64,000 bases of DNA from Meandrina meandrites (taxonomy: Eukaryota; Cnidaria; Anthozoa; Scleractinia; Meandrinidae): assembly GCA_963693305.1 (NCBI GenBank), contig OY855904.1, forward strand, positions 41,145,804-41,209,803, given 5' to 3'. The position numbers and the translations under genes were made by a program. This document shows, in pieces, positions 51,760 through 62,160 of this stretch. The notes beneath the pieces are model-generated. The model worked only from the letters and a program-made list of their open reading frames with translations, was not told the DNA's origin and did not search any database. Position 1 is the first letter of the stretch, and each line of letters begins with the position of its first letter.

Positions 51760-51969
51760 CTAATTGCTTGGCAAAAGAAGATTCATTACATCTTGCGGGC
51801 TCATTTTTTTCATTTCTGCGACAATGTGATCTATTGCAAGTGGTGGACGCTCTTGTTTGGCGAGGGGTGAGTGAAATATTTCAAAATTGGGCCGCCCCTT
51901 TTGTTTATTTTTTCTTACTTTTGGTTTTCTCATGCTTTGATTTGTAACGCCGCTTCTTCCTCTACCCAT
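51760..51969 (-). CDS. Polinton small basic protein
   Basis: 69 residues; the start is MGRGRSGVTN, with a basic run KPKVRKNKQKGRP resembling a nuclear localisation signal and a C-terminal amphipathic helix (HIVAEMKKMSPQDVMNLL). The ATG is 8 nt inside the right TIR's TATAAAA. Position next to the TIR box supports expression; the function is unknown. Confidence 0.5.
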   Translation of the reverse strand: MGRGRSGVTNQSMRKPKVRKNKQKGRPNFEIFHSPLAKQERPPLAIDHIVAEMKKMSPQDVMNLLLPSN

Positions 51970-51976
51970 CTCTGTG

Positions 51977-51983
51977 TTTTATA
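51977..51983 (-). promoter_or_regulatory. TATAAAA box at the inner edge of the right TIR
   Basis: It is the mirror of 36858-36864, facing the leftward 51969 gene. Confidence 0.5.
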
Positions 51984-52050
51984 CTGCACGGTGTCAATTC
52001 TCTAATTGCTTGTCCCCGCGCTGGCCGCGTCCCTTCTTTTGATTGTTACG

Positions 52051-52255
52051 AGTAGTATAGTCGGTAGTAATCAAATACTCTTTGGTAAACCTAATTTTTT
52101 CACCTCTTTACGGGGACTATAGTCAGGGGCCTAAGCCGAACCATGCGAGCTTTGTGAGCATGGTTTGGCTTTGGTCCCTGACTACTAGTCCCGTGAAGAG
52201 GTGAAAAAAATTAGGTGCACCCAAAGGGTATTTGATTACTACCGACTATACTACT
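52051..52255. repeat. Terminal palindrome, right tip
   Basis: It mirrors 36586-36790 exactly, including the differences between its two arms, so both tips are in the same arm orientation. Confidence 0.9.
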
Positions 52256-52260
52256 TTCCC
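52256..52260. repeat. Target-site duplication, right (TTCCC)
   Basis: It matches 36581-36585. Confidence 0.75.
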
Positions 52261-52654
52261 TCTGTTGAGCAACCGCCAAAGATTTTGTCGCCTTTTCACG
52301 TAATCGATTCGTGTAGGCGAAATGAAATATCCATAGTCGATTTTCAACATGATTTTAAAAAAATATACAGTCTCCTACAAACTTCAACGATAGGTAACTT
52401 TTAACAAAAGGTGGATGGTCAATATCAAACACGTAAGATGCCCAGGTCAAGCTTTTTCTGGAGTATGGCCGCCATGTTGGGGCAACGTCGTCGTCGTCGT
52501 CGCTAGGCGCACGCGCCCGCGAGCCATGCCGCTAGCCACGATGACCATGAAAACTCAAACGCATGGTTTTCTCAATTTCTATGATCGCACGGTAGTTATG
52601 GGGCTCCGCTCTGCGGCTTTTCGGGCCGCTAGAGAGCTCCGCTATTAATCTGTG
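52261..52654. other. Spacer right of the Polinton
   Basis: It begins with a diverged counterpart of the left-flank word around GCCAAAGATTTTG. It has a GTCGTC trinucleotide run near 52490. No gene. Confidence 0.4.
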
Positions 52655-52852
52655 GCCAAGCTTTGAATAACATGACTTTTTGAACCAGAAAAAGTTATTT
52701 AATTTTCATTCTCAGACTCATTAATAATTCATCTAGTTTACACAAAGGAAATCAGAACCGTGACGGTGGTTTGGAAATCTGATCTTAATTTGCATAGATT
52801 TTTAAGATTTTATTTCTCCGTTTCCTCCGTAGTTTTAGTTTCGGTTAAGAAG

Positions 52853-52997
52853 ATATATCAAATACTCGTGAGAGTGTTTCATCACATGTCCAAACACCTC
52901 CAGGTTCGTCAAAAATACTCCGGTACGCGTCGTATTTTCAACTCTCTTCTCGGTGTTTGGAAATGTGATGAAACACTCTCCCTCGTGTTTGATATAT
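52853..52997. repeat. Foldback element, right duplication copy only
   Basis: The left arm GAGAGTGTTTCATCACAT with TCCAAACACC pairs with GGTGTTTGGAAATGTGATGA and onward. Outer words ATATATCAAA/TTTGATATAT extend it. The left duplication copy lacks it, so it was probably inserted after the duplication. Confidence 0.75.
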
Positions 52998-53340
52998 GAC
53001 ATCCCGTCTATTGAGGCTTATTTATTTTTTACCAACTTTGATGTTTACGTCTCACCGTAAGAAAAGCCGAAGGAAGAAAAAAAACACATTTGTTGTCTCT
53101 CTTTCTACTTGGTCGGACTCCGCGCTTGAATTCCCCACGTATGCATTAGAAGCTTGTCATAAATAGCGGAACTCTTCCACAGCAGAAAACCGCTTTGACA
53201 TGACGCTTCATAACATCGGTTCACTTTGTTAAAAAAATGATAGTATGGTAATTGATTTCCCATGTAGCAAAGGACAAAGTGTAAACGATTGCCCACCCGT
53301 ACTCTTCTGATATCAAACTGTAGACTGTTCCAATAATAGG

Positions 53341-53357
53341 CCGTTTTCGTGTTCTCG

Positions 53358-53390
<33 letters not shown>

Positions 53391-53504
53391 AATGCAGACA
53401 ATCTTTTCAAATGCAAATCACATGAAGCTCTTTTTAATGCTATTATCCCGCATTAGTCTCCATTGCAGGCTAGTTCCAGTGCAATACAGAGAATACGAAA
53501 ACGG
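53341..53504. repeat. Foldback element, right copy
   Basis: The same element as 27875-28042, without the 4-bp CGGT duplication in the left arm. Confidence 0.8.
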
Positions 53505-54094
53505 TCTATTCCACAAGCGGTACATTGAAAAAAACGTAAAAAAAAAAAAACTTAAAATACAAAATGTATAAAAACAGCGGCGTTAATCCTTTTCTTAACA
53601 TCGTTTCGTCTGTAGTTACTCTGATTAAAGTTTTTGTTCCGCTCTCAGGCACTTGCATTATTTATTAAGTCATTCCAATGTCTGTGACAAAGCCGATACG
53701 AAAAAAATGAAAATAAAACAGGAGGTTATATAAGAATTTTTTATAGCGCTTGGATGGGACTATAGGTAGGCGCATCGGGGCATTAATCGGGATTTTATTA
53801 TCAAAATACATTCGTGTGCAGCATTTCGAATTTGTCAGCTTTCTTTTCATGGCTGCAGACGCTGGTACTAATTGTTTTAAAATATTGAAAACAGTCGAAA
53901 AATTTGACATTATAAATTAATGTAATATGATAATTGATCAGCAATTAATAATTGACGATAAAAAGGAAGAAAATTGTTCTCTAAAATCCAGCTTGGGCGG
54001 TCTCGGCTGTAGTTCAACCAAGTCGCCGCAGAACTCGTCTCCTTGCATTGCACAGCCACAACTCTGGCAGGTCATTTTTCAGTTAACGTCAAAA

Positions 54095-55036
54095 ATGAAC
54101 AAAACATTGGCAGCAAACAGTGGCTTAGAGAATACGTCTGGTTCATCAATGACTGTTCCTTCCAAGGGAGAAGGCGTCGCATGGTGCAGCGCTTTAATAA
54201 TGACTTCTATCTTCATCGTTGTAGAGAACTTGCTCACCATTGTTCTATTTGCAGTTTACAACAAACTTCGCAAGAAAAGTTTATTTCTAGTTGTTAATAT
54301 GGCGTTTGCTGATTTGATGTTAGGAACTGTCTCTTTACCTATTTACATCTACCACGTCGGCGCTTACTTTCAGCTTTGGCCAGGAGGATTGTCGATGTCC
54401 TTGCGTATTTTCTACACGGTTGTTGACACTATGTTTTTCGATGCATCTTTAATTTCTGCGGCCTTTATATCTGGCGAGAGATTATTCGCTATTTATTGGC
54501 CACTTATTCAACGAACACTATCAATGCGAACATACCGCATTGTCATATTAACGGTGTGGGTCTTAGCCCTCCTTGTGTCTGCAGTTGTGACGATATTACA
54601 GTACTTAGCTTCGGTTCAAATTGCTATGTATGCTTCTATTCCATTTGCTGCGATTCTTACATTCACCATTTGTGGTTGTAACATCGGCATTTGGAAAAAG
54701 TTTCAACAGGAGGGTGTACCTTCGCAACAGCAAAACAGAGCATCACAAAAAAGACGCTTAACCAAGACGCTGCTCCTTGTGTCTGTTCTTGCTTTGCTGT
54801 CGTGGCTCCCTTTAATCATTTTGAACTGTTTAATCTATGTTTATCATATCCAGATACCGTGGTTATTTTATGACCTGGTGAACGTGTTAAATTATTCCAA
54901 CTCATTTGTAAATCCAGTTGTGTATGCATTAAGAATTCCTGAGTTTCGAGAAGCACTGGCTTCCTGCTGTTTTGGGATGCAAGCTGCGATCAAAAAGACC
55001 GTAATTTACTGTAGAGAAAAGATAAGTGAAAAGTAG
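54095..55036 (+). CDS. Class A GPCR, array copy 8 (mosaic)
   Basis: 313 residues from the ATG at 54095 (MNKTLAANSG). TM1 reads VVENLL, so the Gly before the conserved Asn is Glu, which is unusual inside a helix. TM2 FADLMLG, GERLFAIYWPL, TM6 SWLPLIIL and TM7 NPVVY follow. Up to TM2 it matches copy 6; from SLPIYIY onward it matches copy 7. The tail stops early (IYCREKISEK), and the conserved tail is still readable as a relic downstream (55040-55130). An in-frame extension from 53927 is shared with copy 6. Function of this copy is less certain than for copies 2-5 and 7. Confidence 0.8.
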   Translation: MNKTLAANSGLENTSGSSMTVPSKGEGVAWCSALIMTSIFIVVENLLTIVLFAVYNKLRKKSLFLVVNMAFADLMLGTVSLPIYIYHVGAYFQLWPGGLSMSLRIFYTVVDTMFFDASLISAAFISGERLFAIYWPLIQRTLSMRTYRIVILTVWVLALLVSAVVTILQYLASVQIAMYASIPFAAILTFTICGCNIGIWKKFQQEGVPSQQQNRASQKRRLTKTLLLVSVLALLSWLPLIILNCLIYVYHIQIPWLFYDLVNVLNYSNSFVNPVVYALRIPEFREALASCCFGMQAAIKKTVIYCREKISEK

Positions 55037-56583
55037 TAGAAGGATGGCTTCAACTATGACACCGGTGACAGAGCCACAGCCACAGCCACAGCGCTTGAAC
55101 CAGAAGTTATAGGCACCAAACTGCAGTCAACCGAGACGAGAGGAATTAAGTTGTAATATTTTAGCTTGCTCTCTTTTCTGGAGTGAATAGAGTCTTGTAC
55201 GTAAATCCGATTCTCATATTATACCCTCCTAAACTTTTAGTGCCTTGTCAAAAAATACACAAAACAAGAGCTCTCAGCCTTTGAATATCCAATCCGACGA
55301 CTTATCCATTACAGAGAGCACCACCCTACCAAAAAAAATGTTTCTTATCACAGTACTGACCAACTATCCACCAATACATAAGTTATAACTTGACGAAAAA
55401 AAATATTTTTCGTACTCAAACATCTTTAAGAAAACTGTCAAAGTTGTCGCTTTCTAGACTTTTCCAGTGGATGGAAATTACGTTGTTCGCGTACATCGAG
55501 ATATATATTCAGAATTTTTTTAAATTTATTAAAAGATATTTGATCTCATGCTCAGTACAGTAAAGTTAAAATTGAAGACGCACGCGTCAATTGAATATAA
55601 CACAATTAGCAATAAAAGCCTGAATGGTTAAAAAATGGCTCTTTATTTTGGTCTTTAAATCTCTTTGACTTCTTTTGCGTTCCCCTGCCAGAGCTCACCA
55701 TTCTTTTAAATAACTTTTTTCATTCTCTCTTGCTTAAGGGAATATTATTTTTCGTTTTGTTAGACGATTTTTCCGTTGTATTGCTCTTACAGTTCTAAGT
55801 TTTTCGCTTCACCGCTAATAAAAACACAGTTAAAACCATATGGGACGCGGCGCCTGACTCTTTAACTAACTACTTTTACAATGTATGAATAGGCGACCAA
55901 ACATTAGGCGCTATTTTAATGCTCATTTTGGCATTAATGCTGCTGGTTCATGCGACTCAATTAAGTTTCTCTGAATTTCTCAATCTAAAAATTATTGAAA
56001 AAAAATGCCGCAATTGTTAGCAAAAGCCCTATAACTGAACGACAAGTGAAGATGCCACATGCCTCGTATGTTTTTTTCTTTGCGCGCAAGTTTGTAACGT
56101 TGCAGAGCAATGTTTCAATACTATTAAGCAGTCGTTGCATCTTGAAAATGAAATCAAATTTTCGCTTACGTTCTCAATTTTCGCAAAAGGTCGTCGCTTC
56201 AAAGAATGCCGTCTCAATGACCTTCTTTGAAAAATTGCCGATCAGTGCGGTATTTTCAAACAGATGTGTCACAACAATCAACCTATATCAGTATTCGTTT
56301 TCCCAAAACATAAACGCCGCACAGTGAGGTATATCTGCAGGTGAATCTCCCTATATTCGTTTTAAAGAATTTTGTAAAATGACAATCGTATTTGATCAGT
56401 TATTGCTGATTAATAAATATTTAACTACTCCTGCAGCCTTGTTCAAATTTTCAACTAAAAGTAACTTATATGAACGAAAAACAAAAATGAGCGAAACTCC
56501 AGGAAATAAACAGCTCCCCAACATTCACACTTTGCTTGCGTGCATGCTTGCCTGACTGCTTGCCTGTCTCTGACCGACTGACT
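55037..56583. other. Spacer after copy 8, no gene recognised
   Basis: It begins with the relic of the conserved receptor tail, including a CACAGC triplet run near 55072. The 110-codon ORF at 55995 has no recognisable domain. Confidence 0.45.
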
Positions 56584-56647
56584 AATTGATTGATTGATTG
56601 ATTGATTGCTTGCTTGCTTGATTGATTGATTGATTGATTGATTGATT
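56584..56647. repeat. (ATTG)n microsatellite interrupted by TTGC units
   Basis: ATTG units flank three TTGC units. It lies just before the splice acceptor of the next exon. Confidence 0.9.
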
Positions 56648-56668
56648 TTTTCTTTATACCTTTTCCAG

Positions 56669-57040
56669 TTCCATGTCTAACAACGTGGTGTTTACAAGTG
56701 ATATGGTTCACATTCTGCCAGGTTATCCAAAAAAGTCGCCTGGTGATCCTACAATAACCTTGTTAGCTTTTTATTTACAACTTCCTAAAGGGTTTTCGAA
56801 TGGTGTCATCAACAAATATGTCCTAAAAGCCATCTTGGAGAGTGATTTGCCGAGTATTGACGGATCGATGAGCGGTACCATCTTAAGCGTCCAGCCTTTA
56901 TTCATCACCACTGATACCACTGAGAAAAGTGACGAGGAATCAAAACCAATTATGGTTGTTATCATAGCAGCTTGTGTGGGTGGTGTTTTATTGTTGGTTA
57001 TTATCGTTGCTCTTGTGCTGGCTTGCAAGAAACGTAACAG
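56669..57040 (+). CDS. Exon of an unidentified type I membrane protein
   Basis: The exon is bounded by a pyrimidine-rich acceptor (TTTATACCTTTTCCAG) and a consensus donor (CAG/GTAAGA). It is 372 bp, phase 2 at both ends. The encoded 124 residues give a soluble segment (ITLLAFYLQLPKGF, YVLKAILESDLPSIDG, GTILSVQPLF) then a single membrane span (MVVIIAACVGGVLLLVIIVA with VLAC) and a basic stop-transfer KKRNR. The juxtamembrane part loosely recalls SEA-type regions, but this is not established. Earlier exons are not identified. Confidence 0.55.
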
Positions 57041-59735
57041 GTAAGAGTCATCAAACGCACACGAGTTAGTGAAATGAAATGCATTTATCTTTGTGATTTA
57101 AATCTGACGAATATCTTTCTTATATTTCGACCAAGCTTAGCACATACCATCAACTCTTTCTCTGGACTTCTCAAACTCATTAATAATTCATGAGCTGATG
57201 GCCCAATCAACTTGCATCAATTCGGTCAGGTGCATGTATGTTGATACCAAATGAACATACCGATCAAGACACATTTGATTAATTCAAAAACTGATCAAGC
57301 CACAGATCAAGGAACTTGAATTTTAATCAGTGTTCAATGAATTCTAATCGGTGTAGAAGTTTTTGCTAGACTCATTTTCTCTAATCTGGACCTGGAACTC
57401 CAACGTTGTCAGGTATGACGTATGGTTTGTCTAAATAAAGACAAGCATCTGCAGAACGGAAGTGGCAACTTTTTCATACAGAATGCGTGACAAGCTGAAA
57501 AACCATGTTACCATAGAGCATTTGCATAAACTTTTTTGTGCTGACTCAACAGGTTCCTTCGATTTTACCGCGGTGAAAATCGCTCTTACTTCGCGAAAAA
57601 TGATAAACGAAACGCACACTGAATTATATTTTTCTCGATCGGAAAAATAACAACAGACCCGTCGACAGATTCGTTCAGAAATTGACACGTGAAAATATTC
57701 GTTCCATGGCCAGTTTTATTTTTCGCCAAACTGTTATCATTCATAGTTAGACAACAATGGTAAAAACAAAACACAAAATCACGGAAGAGCCGTCCACGGA
57801 TTTGATACATGGAAATTCAACTGACAACCGGAAATGAATTGAATTGGTTGAAATGTTATCATCCACTTATCACCCTGTGCGGGGGTAAAAAACGGCGAAT
57901 AAAGCGTCTGGGAAGACCTTATTTCTCTCACGAGTAATCTTCCTCCGTTTCCCGTAAAAGGACTCTGAAACTCGTCAATTCCACAGTCGATGGCGTAACA
58001 CAATGCAGCTTTCAATATAATGATCCTCATTTACCTTCCTTGGTAGAATACCGTAAAATTCTGGTAATAGGCCCTGTGCTTATACAACTTCGTAAGATAA
58101 ATGGAGGGGCTTAAATCAGGGAGACGGAAGGGAAGAGAGAGGTTGATCAGCAGAATAAAAAAATCGTTTCGAAATGAGCTACGGCAGTGTTGATCAAAAT
58201 ACGTTTTTAATCTTAAGAGTCAAAATAAAACAATATTTAGCCCTGTTCACCACGACATCCAGCAGAGGGGGGGTTATATCCGGAGGAGGGCGAAGGAGGG
58301 CTTATAAGCGGATGTTTTTTTTTTTTTGATTTACAGGTAGATGGGCCTATGACCGCAGAAGCATATAAGCAGGGGCCCTTATTAATTTTACGGTATACTG
58401 TAAGCTGGAAAGGATAGCTTTTCCTCCAGAATTTGCAATTAGCTTTCCCTCGTAATCTCACTAACTTGTCAAAGAAGAATAGTGCCGTAAACTGACAGTA
58501 GTTCACCTGACAAATTGAATGTGTGATTTCAAAAGAATCAAGGGTACTACACTTATTTCAAATTCTATAAACTATATATAAAAAAAAAATTTCGTGAGTC
58601 TAGCAAAAAAAAAAAAAACGGTCGCGGGGACATAGGGCTCTTTGGTTTTGATCTATTATTCAAATTGATAAATAGACAAGACTGTGACGTCATAAAACTA
58701 TTAAAACAAAATAAGACAAGCATAAAGAAACTCTTACCGCTGCCTCGACAGAGTTAGGAATCAGGAGCAAATGCGAGTGATGCGCAACTTTCTATACCAC
58801 TGATGAAGGGCAACGTCCGATATGTTTGGTTTTCAACATAAATTTAGCACTGTCAGTTAATCATTTTCTCAACTCTTTATAACCTGCTATCATTAACTGT
58901 TGTATCAAAGCGTTGTGTATACACTTGATTGAAAACGCGTTTTTGCGAAAAAGTACAAACTATAACTGACTGTACGGCCAACTGATTTTCTGGGAACTTT
59001 TCAACGATGTACTTATCTATGTCTTGGAGACCGCGCGCTAATGCTTTATTTCGTTAAATATGTGCCTTGTTGGACTGATAGTTAACGCGCTGTACCGTAA
59101 ATCGAGCAGTTCTGGTTCAATATCCGGCCGTGTCCAGTTCGTTGTGTTCTTGGGCAAGACATTGTTGTCTCACAGTGTTTTTATTGATCCAGGTGTATAA
59201 GTGTGTATCGACGAATTTAATGCTGGGGAGTAACCTGCAAAAGAACTAACTTCGTATCCAAGAAGGGCGACTAGAAATACTCCTGGTCCACTTAATCAGT
59301 GCTACACAAATCGGGGTACATTGACCCGATGCAGACTTAACCAAAATTAATGCCACAAGGAACATTTATTTTACACTTATTCAAAAGTAACAATTCCATA
59401 AAATCGATGTGCTTGCAGATTTGTATCTTTTTTTCGATTGACAGCGTTTTTTTTTTTCAATCAGCTGTGAAGAGGGGTACATAAAATGGCTAATGATCAG
59501 CAATTTGGCTTTTCCCAGTTGATAAGTTTTCAATGTTCGATCGATTGCATAGGAGAATTTTTTATAGTGTTATCGGGCGTATTTCCCTTCGCTGGTGGTA
59601 GGGAGGGCGATTTTCCAGGTTTGCCACTGCATTGCCGTCTTTTAAAATAAAGAAATGATCACGAAGGGGTAAATCAGAAAAAAAAAATGCATTTTTACTG
59701 ACATTCATGCATCTACGCTTTCTTTTTTCCCTAAG
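57041..59735. other. Probable intron of the membrane-protein gene
   Basis: Donor at 57041 and acceptor at 59735. 57350-57435 repeats a block near 7645-7745. Other ORFs inside are short and unsupported. Confidence 0.4.
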
Positions 59736-59892
59736 ATTCAATAACCAATGGACAAAGAAGGCCAACAATCATGTTTACATTAACGATGCTTACTTGACTG
59801 GCTCTGGAGGGCAAGCCATTGAAATGAAGGGTGATAATTCTACTTATTCACTCAGTAATGTATCGGACATAAAGCCCAAGGAACAGTTTTAG
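59736..59892 (+). CDS. Terminal coding exon (cytoplasmic tail) of the membrane protein
   Basis: Acceptor TTTTTTCCCTAAG; joining the preceding exon in phase 2 restores an Arg codon and an open frame of 51 further residues (FNNQWTKKANNHVYINDAYL and onward) ending IKPKEQF and TAG. Tyr-containing words (VYIND, TYSLSN) could be adaptor or phosphorylation sites. Phase agreement and the position after a transmembrane exon support the link. Confidence 0.5.
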
Positions 59893-59970
59893 ACGGCAAT
59901 TAATGAGCCGCCTGTCAATAGTGGTTCTTTAGCCTAAGTAGAGAAGAGTGGCTGTGTTTTTTTTTTTTTT

Positions 59971-61380
59971 CAACCATCCACTCAACAGTAATCCTTAGGT
60001 TTCCAGTAGCCTTAACAAAGTAGACCAGCTGCTGCATCTATCTACCAACCACTCAACAGTAATCCTTAAGTTTTCAGTAGCCTTAGCGAAGTAGACCATC
60101 TGCTGGATCTATCTACCAACCACTCAACAGTAATCCTTAAGTTTTCAGTAGCCTTAGCAAAGTAGACCATCTGCTGGATCTATCTACCAACCACTCAACA
60201 GTAATCCTTAAGTTTTCAGTAGCCTTAACAAAGTAGACCAGCTGCTGCATCTATCTACCAACCACTCAACAGTAATCCTTAAGTTTTCAGTAGCCTTAGC
60301 AAAGTAGACCAGCTGCTGCATCTACCAACCACTCAACAGTAAACATTAAGTTTTCAGTAGCCTTAGCAAAGTACACCAGCTGCTGCATCTATCTACCAAC
60401 CACTCAACAGTAAACATTAAGTTTTCAGTAGCCTTAGCAAAGTAGACCAGCTGTTGCATCTATCTACCAACCACTCAAAAGTACACATTAAGTTTCAAGT
60501 AGCCTTAAAAAAGTAGACCAGCTGCTGCATTCATCTACCAACCACTCAATAGTAAACATTAAGGCTGCTGCATCTATCTACCAACCACTCAACAGTACAC
60601 ATTAAGTTTCAAGTAGCCTTAGCAAAGTACACCAGCTGCTACATCTATCTACCAACCACTCAATAGTAAACATTAAGTTTTCAGTAGCCTTAGCAAAGTA
60701 GACCAGCTGCTGCATCTATCTACCAACCACTCAACGGTACACATTAAGTTTTCAGTAGCCTTAGCAAAGTACACCAGCTGCTGCATCTATCTACCAACCA
60801 CTCAACGGTACACATTAAGTTTTCAGTAGCCTTAACAAAGTAGACCAGCTGCTGCATTCATCTACCAACCACTCAATAGTAAACATTAAGGCTGCTGCAT
60901 CTATCTACCAACCACTCAACAGTACATATTAAGTTTCAAGTAGCCTTAGCAAAGTAGACCAGCTGCTGCATCTATCTACCAACCACTCAACGGTACACAT
61001 TAAGTTTTCAGTAGCCTTAACAAAGTAGACCAGCTGCTGCATTCATCTACCAACCACTCAATAGTAAACATTAAGGCTGCTGCATCTATCTACCAACCAC
61101 TCAATAGTAAACATTAAGTTTTCAGTAGCCTTAGCAAAGTAGACCAGCTGCTGCATCTATCTACCAACCACTCAATAGTAAACATTAAGTTTTCAGTAGC
61201 CTTAGCAAAGTACACCAGCTGCTGCATCTATCTACCAACCACTCAATAGTAAACATTAAGTTTTCAGTAGCCTTAGCAAAGTAGACAGAGCTGCTGCATC
61301 TATCTACCAACCACTCAATAGTAAACATTAAGTTTTCAGTAGCCTTAGCAAAGTAGACCAGTGAAGGAGTTGCTGTATCT
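59971..61380. repeat. 71-bp minisatellite, about 20 units
   Basis: Direct repeats of ATCTACCAACCACTCAACAG, then TAAGTTTTCAGTAGCCTTAG and AAAGTAGACCAGCTGCTGC. Spacing of the ACCAAC word is 71 bp at most steps, 67 bp at one. Three shortened units (around 60540, 60875 and 61053) lack the middle section, showing higher-order duplication of blocks. ORFs within it are by-products. Confidence 0.95.
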
Positions 61381-62018
61381 ATATACTCACCACTCAACGC
61401 TGGAGTTGCTGCCTGTTTCGATCAGTAGTCTTACGTTTCCAACATACTTCACTTATGTCCAGGATTGAACTCAGCTATTTTTGCAGATACGTCACATGTG
61501 ACTAGGTCGTTGGCCATTAGCAGGGATAGCAGCGAGGGATTTTTACATGTGTCTACCAATAACTTAACAGTATTCTTACGTTTCCAAAGCCTTAGCAGAT
61601 AGCAGTGAGAGAGTTGCGGCCTCGAACTATCATCAGTCGGATTTACGCATGAATCTACTGACGAAGGTCTCAATAGAATTCTTTAAACCTCCTGAAGCCT
61701 TGTCACAGACAGCAGTGCCCCCGCTCCCATCTCGGTGGTGGGGGGACATATTGGATTAAATAAAGAATATGCCACCCGGTTCTCTATAATCCTGACCATA
61801 TCTCAGAAGAAAATACATTTTGCGTGCTTACTTTCAGACCTCGCCGCGACAGCCATACCCGTTTAAGACCTGGCTGTTTGCGAATATACCAGTGTCATTT
61901 CAGGGCAAACGAACAAATTTATTACCCTTTTGCAGACCTTAACAACTCCAAAACTATTTCCTCGGGCCAACAATTTAGGAAGAGCAGGAAAGAGGGAGGA
62001 GGGGAAGCAGGAAAATCG
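61381..62018. other. Degenerate repeat edge and spacer
   Basis: Decayed pieces of the minisatellite (ACCACTCAAC, TTACGTTTCCA) persist to about 61700. No gene is seen. Confidence 0.5.
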
Positions 62019-62160
62019 CAGTGGTGAGAACACTCGCGTCCCACCAATGTCGCTCGAGTTCGGTTCCCGAACCCGGCGTCATATGTGGGTTGAGTTTGTT
62101 GTTGGTTCTTGATCCTGCTCCAAGGGTTTTCTCTGGACTTTCCAACACTTCTAAAATACA
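62019..62160 (+). mobile_element. tRNA-derived SINE fragment
   Basis: A box-A-like GTGGTGAGAACACTCGCG and a box-B-like GAGTTCGGTTCCCGAAC lie about 35 nt apart, followed by a conserved body (GGCGTCATATGTGGGTTGAG). I recognise this as a repeat common in cnidarian genomes, where its antisense produces a recurring spurious peptide (PTYDAGFGNRTRATL). The 3' part fades after about 62160. Confidence 0.6.

Larger units (their letters stand above)
36586..52255. mobile_element. Polinton/Maverick (adintovirus-like) element, 15.7 kb
   Basis: The boundaries are set by 279-bp terminal inverted repeats and a TTCCC duplication. The content is the diagnostic Polinton set: protein-primed polymerase B, retroviral-type integrase, A32-like ATPase, adenain-type protease, and jelly-roll capsid genes. 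Tips begin with AG as in known Polintons. The TIRs read as identical, pointing to recent insertion or end homogenisation, yet the capsid and protease genes are broken. It sits between receptor copies 7 and 8, next to a segmental duplication. Probably an endogenised virus-like transposon that needs helper functions for particle formation. Confidence 0.95.
51977..52255. repeat. Polinton right terminal inverted repeat, 279 bp
   Basis: It is the exact reverse complement, by eye, of 36586-36864. Confidence 0.95.
52655..54290 (+). repeat. Segmental duplication, right copy
   Basis: The counterpart of 27365-28945, running through the receptor leader into TM2 of copy 8. It carries an additional foldback at 52853. 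Confidence 0.8.

Noticed and set aside
59971..61397. Possible CRISPR array or repeat protein in the 71-bp repeats
   Set aside because: Repeats are contiguous with no unique spacers, in a eukaryotic context, and the ORFs across them are short and arbitrary.
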